A DNA stretch of 64,000 bases from Tamarix chinensis (Eukaryota; Streptophyta; Magnoliopsida; Caryophyllales; Tamaricaceae): contig CM060174.1 in NCBI GenBank assembly GCA_030549775.1, positions 4,662,891 to 4,726,890 of the forward strand, given 5' to 3'. The position numbers and the translations under genes were made by a program. This document shows, in pieces, positions 1-11,644 of the stretch. How positions within the stretch are numbered: position 1 is the first letter of the stretch; each line of letters opens with the position of its first letter. Below the pieces are notes generated by a model. That model did no database searches, was not told where the DNA came from, and worked only from the letters and a program-made list of their open reading frames with translations.

Positions 1-1416
1 CTTAAGTATTATTATGATCATCATTATCATTATTATTATTATTGTTGTTGTTGTTCTTACTATTATTATTAATGATAACTTTGGCACATTATCACTTTTA
101 TTATTATTGTAAATATTTGAATCCTTATATTATTATTACCATTTCGATTATTATTATTAGTATTATTCTTAACATTATTATTATTATTATTATTATTATT
201 GTTACTATTATTACTATTACTATTATTATTATTATTACCTTGTCACTATTGTTAATATTTCATATATTACTAACCTTACTATCACTACTAGCATTATTAT
301 TATTATTAGTATCATTATGGTCACTACTTTTGTATTACTAATATAACTATTATTATTACTAGGATTTGGGTTGTTATTAGTATTATCACTATCATTACTA
401 CTATTATCATTATTAGTAATATTGAAGCTATTACCTTTAATAATATAAATATTGCTAAAATTACTTTAACATAAACAGTTATAGCTACTAAGACCTATTT
501 TGATTAGTAGTAGCATGATTAACTACCTTAAGAATAATAACCCTACTTTTACTTATAAAAGTACTATTATCATTATTAGCCCTAATAGTAGGTTATTATA
601 AGGGTAAGGTAGGAATAATGGTAAATTTGGTTAAAGGGAAGTTAACCCATAGTATTTTTCTCTTATAGGTGAATCAAGTCAACACCCTAAGGAGGCGTAG
701 GAACGTGCTCCAAGACCGGTGTTATATTATGTAAGGATGTGGCTAAGACCAACTATGTGTGTGTTATGTGCCTTGTATGTCATATTTTATGCTATGTTGT
801 GTACTTTATGGTTAAATGACTAATTACTTGTAGCGTAACTTGGAGTTGAGGAATCCTTATGTGAATTCCTTATGGCATGTGTATGTGTATAATGATTATA
901 TATGTTGTACTTATGATGTTATATGACGTGACCCTCTAGGACATGCATGCTAGGAAGTTTAATAATATGGTATGAGATGAAAGGATAAAAAGGGAAATAG
1001 GGGAAGTAAGTTAACCAACAAATGTTGGATTGACCTGAATATCCCATGATCCACGAGAGGGAAAATAAAGGGGGAACTATGAACAAAATAAAAGGAGTGG
1101 GTGAACTTTGCATGGGAATTTTAGGGTTTTGCATGAAAACTTCGAGGGTTTACATGGGGTGGATGGAGTCTACATGGGGACGATCTTTATGTGTGAAACA
1201 TTATCTTGGGGCATAAGTAATGTAAGGGGAGAGTTGTGAAGTGGTTGGAGACTTGGGGTGAAAACTAGTACGTAGGTTGGTATAAAGGTGTATAAGGGAC
1301 CTGGTTAGGGTTTGGGAAGAAACCCTAATATGAGGGGGAATGTGAAAGCAAAAATAATTGAGGAAGAGTGGAGCATGGGATAAGAGTGGAAAATTATTAT
1401 ATGAAGGATGAGCACG
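1..1416 (+). mobile_element. Outermost member of the 5-kb LTR family, left part
   Basis: This is the left piece of an LTR copy whose start lies before the window. Bases 1-460 are the (ATT)n-rich block. The conserved GACCGGTGT island follows at 689-722, then the GGACATGCATGC word near 938-949. The same order is seen in the copies at 3.1-4.6 kb, 6.8-7.7 kb and 32.5-33.6 kb. The piece stops at 1416, where another family copy begins, and resumes at 11645. The uninterrupted equivalent of the junction is at 34016-34035, where AGTATGGGTGTCATGGG reads straight through. No coding capacity is visible. Poly-Ile/Leu translations here are only readings of ATT repeats. Confidence 0.8.
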
Positions 1417-1847
1417 TGAAATGCCCCAAAAATTCTAATTTTAAAAATTATAGTTAAATAAGATTTTATTAGAAAAATAAATTAATTAAATTATTTTTAT
1501 TAAAATAAAAAGGAATTAATTAGGGAAAATCAAGAAGAAATTTATAAGTATTTTAATTAGGAAAAATTTGGGTATTTTAACTAATTAAGGATTTTATTTT
1601 GAAAATTAATTAAATAAATTATTTTATTTAAAATAAGAAGGAGAAAATAGTTTCAAATTAATAGGAATTTTATAAATAATTTAATTGGAGAAATTTAGGG
1701 TGTTTTGCTAATTAAAATGGAATTTATGGAAAATCTTTCAAAAATCCTAATTTAGCCCAAAAAGGGATTTAAATATTATTTTATTTAAATATTATTATTT
1801 TTAAATATCCCTAATATCATAATTAATTTAATTAACCAACCCACTAT

Positions 1848-1940
1848 TTTTCTTTTTCCCTTTTTCCTTTTCTTTCTTCCTTTTTCTTTCCTTTTTCTTT
1901 CTTTTCTTCCTTTTTCCTTTTCTTTTTCTCTTCTTTTCCC
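1848..1940 (+). promoter_or_regulatory. LTR pyrimidine tract
   Basis: This is an almost pure C/T stretch on the + strand upstream of the LTR TATA box. The same tract occurs at 5519-5620, 31235-31315 and, in a decayed copy, 59254-59310. Lys/Arg-rich reverse-strand open frames here come from reading the tract backwards. A promoter-proximal role is inferred from position only. Confidence 0.5.
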
Positions 1941-2462
1941 CCCGATTGGGCCTGCCTTCCCGCGACCCAATCCTTCTTTTCCTTTCCTTTGGCTGGCCCA
2001 GCCCGCGCAGCCGTCCCCCTTCTTCCTTCCTTCTCCGCGCCGCGTTTTCCCTCTTTTCACTCTGGAACGCTGCATTTCGTCCTATCTCATTAAATGTCAT
2101 CGCCGGTCCGGTCCTCCTCCTTTTCTTTCTTTTCTTTTTTCCCCAGACCGCTGGTCTGCCCCATACCTTCTTCTTCCCCTAGCTTTCACACATGTCGTTG
2201 ATGTCGACCTACACCGCTGCCCCTGTGCCCTGGTTTTTCTCCTCCGCTGACCGACTTTTTCACTCCTCTCTCTCCCCTATTGACTTGTCGACCATTTTAC
2301 CCAACTAACTCTCCCCTCTCCTCGCACGTTATCTCTTCTCCCAGCCAACAACTGCCTTCCATGTCTTTCTTGAATTTCACCGGCAACCGTCGCCGCCGGC
2401 GAGCCCAACTGACCTGCCGATACTCCTGTTCTTCCCTTTGACCTAAGCCACCCTTTTATTTC

Positions 2463-2470
2463 TATAAATA
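2463..2470 (+). promoter_or_regulatory. LTR TATA box
   Basis: TATAAATA followed by CCCC, inside the GC-rich block of the LTR starting at 1417. It occupies the same relative place as the boxes at 6212 and 31814. Element transcription would start roughly 30 bases downstream, which fixes the element as + strand. Confidence 0.6.
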
Positions 2471-3119
2471 CCCCTACCCAGTCTGTAATTGAGCTTTCCC
2501 CCGAAACCCAGCTTTTTCTGACCTTGCCACCACCGCCCCTTCAGACACCATTTCCGTCGCCTCCAGCCAACTTCGCCGCCCTCTCTTCCTACCCAACTCA
2601 TCCTTGCGCCGCCCTCTAACTAACTACGCCTCCCTTTTTCCTCGATTCTCCCTGCACAAGCCACCCCGGTTGTGTAAAGTTTGCTTTCCAACCTGCCCTT
2701 CCTTTCATCTCTTCCGCCTTTCGAACCACCATTAGCCACCACTTCTGTCGCTGCCGCCACTCCTTTCACCTCCCATTATGTTATGCAGACCCTCCTTTAT
2801 CTCCCCCTACCCTTCTTTCCCCCTTCCTCTCTCTCCTCTTCTCTTTATCTTCTTCCTCCTCTTTCGGCCATAACTGCCGCAACCGTGCACCGCCACCTTT
2901 GGCTGCGCCACCACCTCCACTATGTTCCTCTCCTTCTAGGAAACCATAATCACCTCTACTCCCACCTTCATTCTCCCTATTTTGTTCTCAGCCTTCAACT
3001 TTTCCCCTTTTCTTCCTTTTTTTCGGCTACCGCCACCTCCGTCATGCACCACCTCCGGCGCCGCTTGTCACCACCAGCCTAAGGTTGAACCCTAAACCCC
3101 CTCAACCATTTTTCACTAT

Positions 3120-3478
3120 TTATACAACCTTTAATTTATTTTATTTCATTTATTTGAATATATATATATATATATATATATATTATTAATTTTACTATTA
3201 ATAATAATATTATTATTTTTATTATTAATGATTTTATTATTATTTCTATTGAGGACCGAAGCCCTATTATATTTTTATTTCAATTTTATTATTATTATTC
3301 TTATTATTGCTATTATCTTTATTATTAATATTAATATGTTATTATAATTATAATTATAATTATTACTATTTCAAAATTATTATTATTATTATTATTCCAT
3401 TATTATTATTATAACTATTTTACTATTAGTTTTGCTATTATTATTATTATTGTTATGCGATTAGTATTAATATTATTA

Positions 3479-3515
<37 letters not shown>

Positions 3516-3942
3516 TTCAATGTTAATATTATTATTCTATATAGGGATGAAACCCTATTGTGCCTATTTTGAATTATAATAGTAGTGTTATAGATATCTA
3601 GTCTTATTATTATTAATATTATTAATATTTTATCAATAGCATTTATTATTCTTATTAATGTTATTATTATTATTATTATTATTTAACAAGTTTATTATTA
3701 TTCAATGTGGGGGTAGAAACCTTACTTCATTTTATCTTCAAATATTATCCTTACTATTATTACTATTATGATTATTATCATTTTTGCAATATTATTATGG
3801 TTTTTATCATTATTATTATTACTATTTCATTATTATTATTGTTACTAAATTTTGTTATTAATTTGACTAATGTTATTATTGGTATTATTTTGATAAAGGG
3901 GTCGAAGCTCTTATTTCACTTTGTTTTTTAGTAATGCCCTTT

Positions 3943-4012
<70 letters not shown>

Positions 4013-4240
4013 CATCATCGTTATTATTTTTAGTATCTTCACTATTATTACTTTGGTATCATTATTATTATTATTAGGGTAAAGTCTTCAACCTTATACT
4101 ATCAACTTTTATGATATTACTATTACTTCTTATATTTTTAACCAAATTTAGTAATTTGTTAATGGTTATTATTATTAATATTTTATTATTTTATCAAAAG
4201 CCTAGTCTTAGAATACATTAATAAGTAATAGTATTTTTGG
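3120..4240 (+). repeat. (ATT)n-rich block of LTR
   Basis: This is over 1 kb of broken ATT/TTA runs, purest at 3478-3514 and 3945-4011, with a (TA)n run at 3158-3183. Short non-repeat words containing GGG..GAA.CCCTA recur between runs. The equivalent block is present in every well-preserved copy (1-460, 6760-7430, 32460-33060), so it belongs to the element and is not an independent locus. Confidence 0.8.
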
Positions 4241-4297
4241 TAGGAGGGAATCTAATTCTAGTTTTTCCCTCATATAGGTGAGACCAGTCAAAGCCTT

Positions 4298-4331
4298 AAG
4301 GAAGCATAGGAGCGTGCTCCAAGACCGGTGT
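4298..4331 (+). repeat. Conserved LTR island (GACCGGTGT)
   Basis: It reads AAGGAAGCATAGGAGCG then TGCTCCAAGACCGGTGT. Near-identical copies start at 689, 7437 and 33284, although neighbouring ATT sequence has diverged. Upstream lies a conserved TATAGGTGA followed by AGTCAA. Function unknown. Confidence 0.75.
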
Positions 4332-5080
4332 CATTTTAGGTAAGGGTGTTACTAAGGCCTTTTATGTGTTAATGTGTATTGTATGCCTTGTATGTTATGC
4401 ATCACATGTTTATTATTGTAATTATTTCGTATGTGGTATAACATAGAGTTGAAGTATGTTTTTGTATGTTTACATGGTATGTGTACTATGTGTATGTGAT
4501 GAAATATTGTGGTATGTGATGATTTGTTTGTGACCCTTTAGACATGCATGTGAGGATGTATAAAAGTGGTATTGTGTGGGAAAAATGTTGAAAGTGGAAA
4601 ATGGGAAGTAAGTTGACTAAAGGGGAAATGAGTTGACCTAAGTATTTTAATGATCCATGAGTGGAGGAATAAAATGGAAAATTTAGGGTTTCGTGTGGAA
4701 GAATATAATTTATGGTTTTATATGGGATAATATAATTTATGGTTTTGCATGGGAGAATATAATTTATGGTTTTATGTGGAAGATTCTAATCTATAGTTCT
4801 GTATGGAAGAATTTAATCTATGGTGTAACATGGGAGAATCCAATCTATGGTGTAACATAGGATAATCTAATCTATGGTTTGTATGGATTGAATTTAGGGT
4901 TTTATATAGAGAAACCTTGGGTTTTGTGTGGCTTGAATTTAGGATTTTGTACGACGGAATCTTGGGTTTTGCATGAAAGAATTTAGGGTTTTATATGGAT
5001 GGATCTAGGGTTTGTATGGTTGAAACTAAGGGTTCACGTGGGAGCTTAGGGTTTGCATGAAAAAAATTTGAATGGTTGCA

Positions 5081-5085
5081 TGGGA
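5081..5085. repeat. Target-site duplication TGGGA, left
   Basis: It sits directly before the TG start of the solo LTR at 5086 and is identical to 9951-9955 after the CA end. Confidence 0.88.
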
Positions 5086-6211
5086 TGAAATGTCCCGAAA
5101 AATTATAATCTTAAATATTATATTTAAATGAGATTTTATCATAAAGATTAATTAAATAAATTATTTTGATTAAAATAAAAGGAAATTAATTAGGGAAAAT
5201 TGAGAATAAATTTATAAGTATGTTAATTAAGAGAAATTGGGTATTTAGCTAATTAAGGATTTGTATTTTAGAAATTAACTAAATAAATTATTTTATTTAA
5301 AATAATGAGGAGAAACTAGTTTCAAATTAATGTTAATTTTATAAATAAATTAATGGAAGAAAATTAGGGTGTTTTGCTAATTAAAATGGAATTTATGGAA
5401 AATCTTTTAAAAATCCTAATTTAGCCTAAAAAGGGATTTAAATATTATTTTATTTAAATATTATATTTTTAAATATTCTAAATATTCAGATTAATTTAAT
5501 TGACCCTAACCTAATTATTTTCTCCTTTCCTTTTTCCCTTTTTCTTTTTCTTTCTTCCTTTTTTCTTTCTTTTTCTTTCTTTTTCTTCTTTTTCTTTTTC
5601 CTCTTCTTTTCCCCGAATGGGCCAGCCGCGGCCCACTTCCCTTTTCTTTCCTTTCCTTCGGCGCAGCCCAGCCCGCGCCGCGTATCCTTCCTCCGCCCGT
5701 GGAACGCTGCGTTTCGTTCCATATTACGCCGAAGCTCGTCGTTTCATTTAAGCAAATTCGTACCCTTCTTCCGCCCCTCTATGCGCGGCGTTCCGTCTCT
5801 CTTTTACTTGGGACGCAGCGTTTCATTTAAACGCACCCTCGACGCGCGCCCGAACCGCCCGGTCTCCCCTTTTTCTTTTCTTTCCCAGCCGACCGGTCCG
5901 CCTCCCTTCTTTCTTCCTTCTTCCTCCTCCCTCCTCCGTCGACGACGCTGCAACAACGGCCTCCGTCAATGGCTTCTCCTGCTACGGTGAATAATAACCG
6001 CCGTTTCTTGTCTCATTGTCTTCCTCTTAACTCCATGAATAAATTGGCATAATTTTCGAGCGTTAACTCTCGCTCGTTTCTCCTCCCCAACCTCTCGAAA
6101 CCCCGAAGCCAACCAAACGTCAGCCGATCAATTACCGCCACCGGCCACCCAAATTATTGCAATTAAAACTTCCATGTCGACCTCCAGCTCCTCATTATCC
6201 ATTCCAACATC

Positions 6212-6219
6212 TATAAATA
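6212..6219 (+). promoter_or_regulatory. LTR TATA box
   Basis: TATAAATA about 1.1 kb into the LTR that starts at 5086, followed by a CCCCGAAACCC stretch also seen after the box at 2463. Confidence 0.6.
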
Positions 6220-7759
6220 GCCTTGTTATAGGAGTTTTTAGAGTTTTTCTTCCCCGAAACCCTCGGCCCGAGCTGTCGCCACCCCAACTTCAGACGCCTC
6301 TTCCGCCTCCGTTAGCCAACTTCAGAGCCACCGCTGCATGCCAAATGCTTCCCTACAACGCCCTCTAGTTAACCAAACTATTTTAATCTCTCGATTCTTC
6401 TTGTACGAGCCTAAATAATCATGCAAAGTTAGATGCTCGTTTCGCCGGAATTTTGACCCCGAAGCCTTAAACCGCCTTCCACCGCCGTGCGCCGCCACCT
6501 TTGGTTGTACCACCACCATCATTTTGTCCCTCTCCTCTTGGGAAACAACAAACACCTCTTATAACACCTCAATTCTCCCTATCTTTTTCCCAACATCCAT
6601 CTTTCTCTTTGTTCTTCTATTTTTCCGGCCACCGCCGCCGCCGCCGTGAACCACCGCCGGTGCCACCTATCCCCACCAGCTTAAGGTTGAACCCTAGACC
6701 CTCTCAACCATTTTCCATATTATTATAAGCCTTGATTTAATTTATTTCAATTATTTGCATAAAAATACCATTATTATTATTCTTAATATTTATATTCTTA
6801 ATATGTTTTATTATTATTTGATGTAAAATTTATGCTGAATTGTACTTGTAGGGTGGAGAGTAATAATAAAATAATTTTATTGTTAGTTTCAAATTTTAAG
6901 TTATTAATTGAATTATTATGGGATTATTATCATCCTTATTATTATTATTATTATTAATATTATAATTATTAGAATAATTATTATTAACGTTTTATTATTT
7001 ATTTTGGAAAATCTTAGGCCCTAATTTTGTATTGACGTTCGCACTTATTTATTTTAGTATTATTATTTCTATTGTTCTTATAACTATTGATAATAATATT
7101 ATCATTATCTTTATTATTTTAATATTATTATATATGTAATTAATTTTATTATTAATATTAAATAAGTGGTAAGTCATTAGTTATAAGTAGGGTCGAAACC
7201 CCACTTTAAATTTTAAAGCTTATTATTATTATTATTACTATTATTATTTATATTCTCATTGATATTAGTTTTATTATCCTTGATATTATTATATTAGTAT
7301 CATTATTATCATTAGGGTAAAATATTTAACCCTATATTATCAAGGTTTATAATATCTCTATTATTTTATGTCTTTAGCAAAGTTAGAATTTTGTTAAAGT
7401 TATTTTATTAATATGTTATTATTTGGTCAAAGCTCTAAGGAGGCGTAGGAACGTGCTCCAAGACCGGTGTCGTTTCAGGTAAGGGGTGCTAAGGCCTTTT
7501 ATGTGCTAATGTGCATTGTGTGCCTCGTATTCTATGCATTCTATGTTTATGATTATTAATTATGCCGTATATGATATGACGTGGAGTTGAAGTATGTTTT
7601 CGTATGGTATGTGTATTATTTGTGTATGACCCTGTAAGACACGCATGTGAGGATGTTGATATGATTTTATGTGGGAGAAAGGATGAAAAAGGAGGATGGG
7701 AAAAGAAGTTGACTAAGGGAAGTGAGTTGACCTAATTTTATGAATTTATAAGGAATAAT

Positions 7760-8160
7760 CTATTGCATGGTTTTATTTGGAAGAATGTAATCTATGATGT
7801 TATATGGGAGAATCAAATTATTGTTTGTTTGGGAGAATCTAATTTATGATTTTAATTGGGAGAATCTAATTTATGATTTGTCTGGTAAAATCCAATTTAT
7901 GGTTTTATATGGGGAAGTTTAATTTATGGTTTGGTATGATTTTATGTGAGAAAAATTAATATATGGTTTGTATGGAAGAATTTAATTTAAGATTTGATTG
8001 GGAGAATATAATTTATGATTTGTTTGGGAGAATCCAATTTATGGTTTTGCTTGGGAGATTCTAATTTATGATTTTATGGGGAAGAATCTAACTTATGGTC
8101 TTGTATGGTAGAATCTAATTTGTGGTTATGAAAGGGGAGAATCTAATCAATTTTATTATG
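7760..8160 (+). repeat. Minisatellite of about 30-33 bp in LTR
   Basis: Imperfect repeats of GGGAGAATCTAATTTATG plus a variable GGTTTTGTATG-like half. Decayed copies lie at 4690-4870. Further right (8160-8430) the pattern changes to TTTAGGGTTTTGTATGG-like units. There is no consistent reading frame. Confidence 0.7.
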
Positions 8161-8867
8161 TGGAAAAATCTTTGGGTTTTATATGATTTGAATATTTGTG
8201 TTGGTATGGATTGAATTTAGGGTTTTGTGTGAATGAATCTTTGGGTTGTATATGGTTTGAACTTAGGGTTTGGTAAGGATGGATACTTAGTTTGGTATGG
8301 ATGAATCTTTGGGTTTTATATGGTTTGAATATGGGGTTTGGTATGAATGAATCTTTGAGTTATGTGGATTGAATTTAGGGTTTTGTATGATGAGACTCTG
8401 GGTTTGTATAATGGTTAATGGTTGTATGGTGGTATTAGGGTTTGCATGGAAGTTAATAATTGCATGGGATGTGTAAAGTTTTTATGAGAGTGAAGTTTAT
8501 GTATGGAACGCTGCTTTGGGATTTGAGGAAGGTAATGTAAGTGTTGTTTGGGTGTTTAAGCACTTGGGATGAAAAATAGCACGTGGAGCAAATTAAGGGT
8601 ATGAAGGAGACTAAATTAGGGTTTTGGGATAAAACCCTAGAGTGAGATGTGAAGTAGAATTGGAGGATAAGTGTGAAGGGAGCGACCCATGCATGTCTAG
8701 GGTTTGGTGGTAGCACGTGTGTAATTGGTGAATAAACTATGATAATGAATATGGAAATTATGTTTTATGATCCGTGCATGTGCATGGTGAAAGCTTTTGA
8801 ATAAGATACTTAAGACACTAATCATATGAAGTGGAAGATTATTGAGCCGAGTCCAAACCGATCTACC

Positions 8868-9245
8868 GGTCAGGAATAGTGGTTAGGACGTGTAGTCCTA
8901 TGTGCGACCGATCCACCGGTTATAATAGTGGTTAGGACATGAGGTCCTATATGTGACCGGCCCACCGGTAATAATAGTGGGGTGACTCGAGCTCAATAAA
9001 CACAAAACAGTATCATTAAAGCTCTTAAAAGATACTAATTACTTACAGTGGAACACCATGCGAGGAGGAACCAAACCGATCCACCGGTTAGGAATAGTGG
9101 TTAGGGTTGCTACCCTATGTGTGACCGATCCACCGGTAATAATAGTGGTTAGGGCATGATACTCTATTGTGACCGATCCACCGGTAATAATAGTGGTTAG
9201 GGCGTGATGCTCTATTGTGACCGGCCCACCGGTTATAATAGTGGG
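8868..9245 (+). repeat. CCGGTCCACCGG tandem repeats in LTR, 3 + 4 units
   Basis: Units of 48-50 bp contain ACCGATCCACCGGT, then AATAATAGTGGTTAGG, then a short AGGAC...GTCCT dyad. Three units (8868-8975) end in ATAATAGTGGGGTG. A spacer of about 100 bp follows, then four more units (9077-9245) with the same closing word. The reverse-strand frame here, reading repeated TTIITGGSVT, reflects the 48-bp period and is not a gene. Confidence 0.8.
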
Positions 9246-9857
9246 GTGTTCCTCTGCTCGCATGGATTGATAAAAGGCATGGTGTGAATTGGATTCTGAT
9301 AAGAGATTAATTAAATAATTAATCTGGATTATGATTGGGCCTTTGTACTTTTACCTGAATTGTTCATATACCTTTATATCGTTATATTGGATTATGCCTG
9401 TTATTATTCTGCATGGATTGTGTGCTTATGTGTCGGCCTTAGTGCTCGGTTACCTTACTCAGTACGTAGCGTACTGATCGCCATTTTTATGGGTGCTGCT
9501 CATTCCCACGAGTAGTATGCCCTTCTGATTTGTGCAGGTGGGCGAGATATCAGTTGGGGTTGAGTGTTGAGCGTGTTTGGCTCAAGTTCGAGAGTGTCGT
9601 GGCCGTATTTCAGCCTTTATGTAATTTTATTTCCTACTATTATTTCTTTGTATTGGATTATTTATCCTCTTTGATTTCGCACTCTGATTTCTATTTTATT
9701 ACGTTTATAAACGTTTATGCGTACTCTGATTTTAAGGTATGATCTTTCGAGTTCTTTTATTAACTATTGATTTGAATTTAATGTAAATCTTTTCTTTAGC
9801 CTTAGCACTTGGTACTGAAACGGTCGGAGAGAACCGGTCTGGTATTAAGTGTGGCGG

Positions 9858-9948
9858 TAACATTTCCAGAATTCACAAGTTTTAAGGGATTCTATTTTTA
9901 TTTGCTTCCGCTTTAAGAGAAAAAAAAATAGTGAATTTTGGGGTGTTA
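9858..9948. repeat. Inverted repeat at the LTR 3' end
   Basis: Left arm TAACATTTCCAGAATTCAC (9858-9876) pairs with GTGAATTTTGGGGTGTTA (9931-9948), leaving a loop of about 54 bases. The right arm runs to within two bases of the LTR end. It is conserved in the other well-preserved copies. Confidence 0.7.
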
Positions 9949-9950
9949 CA

Positions 9951-9955
9951 TGGGA
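9951..9955. repeat. Target-site duplication TGGGA, right
   Basis: It follows the TGTTACA end at 9950 and is identical to 5081-5085. Host LTR sequence resumes here as TGGGATGTGTAACG. Confidence 0.88.
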
Positions 9956-10559
9956 TGTGTAACGTTTGTATGGGCATGAAATTTACGTATGAAAAGTTTA
10001 TCTGGGGTGTGGGGAAGGTAATGTAAGTGTTGTTTGGGTGTTTGAACACTTTGGATAAAAAAATAGTACGTGGAGTAATATAAGGGTACGTAGGAGACCG
10101 AGCTAGGGTTTTTGTGGACAATTAGGGTTTGGTGTGGTTGCTTAGGGTTTTGTGGTATCATGTGTATTTGGTGATTAAAGTGTAATTATAAGGGTGGAAT
10201 TTATGAGTTGTGATGTGTGGAATGGTAAAATGATTTGGGTCATGTGAAATGGAGTGGGATGAACCACAAAAGTTAAAATTAGGGTTTCAGGGTAAAACCC
10301 TAAAGTGAGATGTGGAGTGGACTTGGAGGTGTGTTATAGTGGGCCTTGACCCACATATTTTGGTGTTAGAGTTCTAGTGTGATTTTGAGTACAGAAGAAA
10401 GGTTGTTGGACAAGTTAGAAGGTGCAGGGTTCTTATGATGTGATATGGATCAGTTGGAAGATAAGTGTAAGGGAGTGAGCCATGCATGTCTAGGGTTAAA
10501 AATTTTCGAATAATACACTTAAGACATTAATCATTTAAAGTGGAAGATTGTTGAGCCGG

Positions 10560-10912
10560 GTCCAGACCGGTCCACCGGCGAATAATGGTGGTTAGGGCTT
10601 GATGTCCTATGTGTAACCGGTCTACTGGTAATAATAGTGGTCAGGCTTTGTACTTGTGCATTTCCGGTCCACCGGCTATAATAGTGGGGGATTCCATGCT
10701 CAATAAAACCGAACATATTTGTGCCAAGACATGGGAAAGACACTAAGTACTTACAGTGGAACACCATGCGAGAAGGGGCCAGACCGGTCCACCGGCGAAA
10801 AATAGTGGTCAGAAGCTTTATGCCTTGTGTGTTTCCGGTCCACCGACTATAATAGTGATCAGGAGCTTTATGCCCTATGTGTTTTCGGTCCACCGGCTAT
10901 AATAGTGGGGTT
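10560..10912 (+). repeat. CCGGTCCACCGG tandem repeats in LTR, 3 + 3 units
   Basis: Same repeat as at 8868-9245, in the host copy. Three units at 10566, 10616 and 10664, a spacer of about 100 bp, then three at 10784, 10832 and 10884, each block closing with ATAATAGTGGGG. The block at 36117-36470 shows the same 3 + 3 layout. Confidence 0.78.
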
Positions 10913-11558
10913 CCCGTACTCGCATGGATTTTGATAAAAAGCATGGTGTGAAATGAGTTCTAATCAGAGATTAATTAAATAATTAATTCGAACTATAAAT
11001 GGGCCTTTATGTATTTACCCAAATGATTGTATGATATTATATTATCATGATGGATTATGCTCTTTTATTTCTTCTGCATTATTTGTATGATTTTGTGTGT
11101 TGGCCTTAGTGCATGGTTACCTTACTCAGTACGTAGCATACTGATCACCCTTTTCATGGGTGCTACTCATTCCTACGAATAGTAAGTCCTTCTGACTTTG
11201 TGTAGGTGGGCGAGACATCTGGCGGGGCTGAGTGTTGAGCATGTTTTGGCTCAAGGTTTGAGAGTGTCGTGGTTGTTTTCACTCTTCTCGTTATTTTATT
11301 TCCCTTCTGTTATATCTTCTTGTATCGAATTTATCCTTTTTGAATTATTACCTTGTATTGAGTATTTCAATTAAACCCGTTGTCGATTGTATGATTATTC
11401 CTTACAAGAAATTTTGATTTTGCACTCTGATTTCTATGTTATGATCTTTTTAATGCATTTTTATGAACTCTCGGTTTAAGTGTGGAAATAATCTTTTTAG
11501 CCTTAGCACTTGGTACCAGAACGGTCGAAGTGAACCGGTCTGGTACTCAGTGTGGTGG

Positions 11559-11642
11559 TAACATCCCCAGAATTCACGGGTTTTCAATTTTAAATTTTTC
11601 TGCTTTTCTTTTATAAAAAAAGTAGTGAATTTTGGGATGTTA
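11559..11642. repeat. Inverted repeat at the LTR 3' end
   Basis: Arms TAACATCCCCAGAATTCAC (11559-11577) and GTGAATTTTGGGATGTTA (11625-11642) are complementary apart from one mismatch and one single-base gap, with a 47-base loop. It lies immediately inside the LTR end. Confidence 0.72.
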
Positions 11643-11644
11643 CA

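Larger units (their letters stand above)
5086..9950 (+). mobile_element. Solo LTR, 4865 bp, with perfect 5-bp target duplication
   Basis: This is the best-delimited member of the family. It starts TGAAATGTCCCGAAAAATT and ends GGGGTGTTACA. TGGGA flanks it exactly at 5081-5085 and 9951-9955. The host sequence is the same LTR family: GCATGGGATGTGTAA, uninterrupted at 8462-8476 inside this very copy, is the insertion site. Modules are the pyrimidine tract 5519-5625, GC-rich promoter block 5625-6710, ATT block 6760-7430, island 7437-7470, minisatellite 7760-8160, CCGG repeats 8868-9245 and terminal hairpin 9858-9948. The perfect target duplication and innermost position make it the youngest of the nested set. 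It has no coding region. Confidence 0.9.
1417..11644 (+). mobile_element. Probable solo LTR, interrupted by a second copy
   Basis: The copy starts TGAAATGCCCCAAAAATT at 1417 and ends GGGATGTTACA at 11644, giving TG...CA ends with related termini. Without the insertion (5086-9950 plus the repeated target bases) it is about 5.36 kb. The flanks are GCACG (1412-1416) and GTATG (11645-11649), which read as a target duplication differing by two C-to-T changes. The modules are: AT-rich head to about 1845, pyrimidine tract 1848-1940, GC-rich block 1940-3085 with TATAAATA, ATT block 3120-4240, conserved island 4298-4331, decayed minisatellite 4690-4870, CCGG repeats 10560-10910, terminal block 11499-11644. 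No primer-binding site, gag or pol follows, so it is best read as a solo LTR. Very long LTRs of this kind are known in Tat/Ogre Ty3-gypsy elements; that lineage assignment is inference. Confidence 0.82.

Noticed and set aside
42..341. 99-codon poly-Ile/Leu frame resembling a membrane protein
   Set aside because: It is a translation of broken ATT repeats; similar artefacts occur at 3707-3931 and 32616-32922.
1785..2100. Lys/Arg-rich reverse-strand frames
   Set aside because: They are the reverse reading of the LTR pyrimidine tract; the same occurs at 5486-5722, 31164-31761 and 59148-59445.
2681..3082. 133-codon frame rich in Pro, Leu and Ser
   Set aside because: It lies in the GC-rich LTR block, and the equivalent positions in sister copies are not open in the same frame.
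8868..9245. CCGG repeats considered as a CRISPR-like array
   Set aside because: Plant genomic context; the intervals between conserved words are themselves similar and imperfect, and there are no unique spacers or cas genes.
9039..9263. Reverse-strand frame with repeated TTIITGGSVT
   Set aside because: The 48-bp repeat period is divisible by three, so the repeat stays in frame by chance; sister arrays lose the frame.
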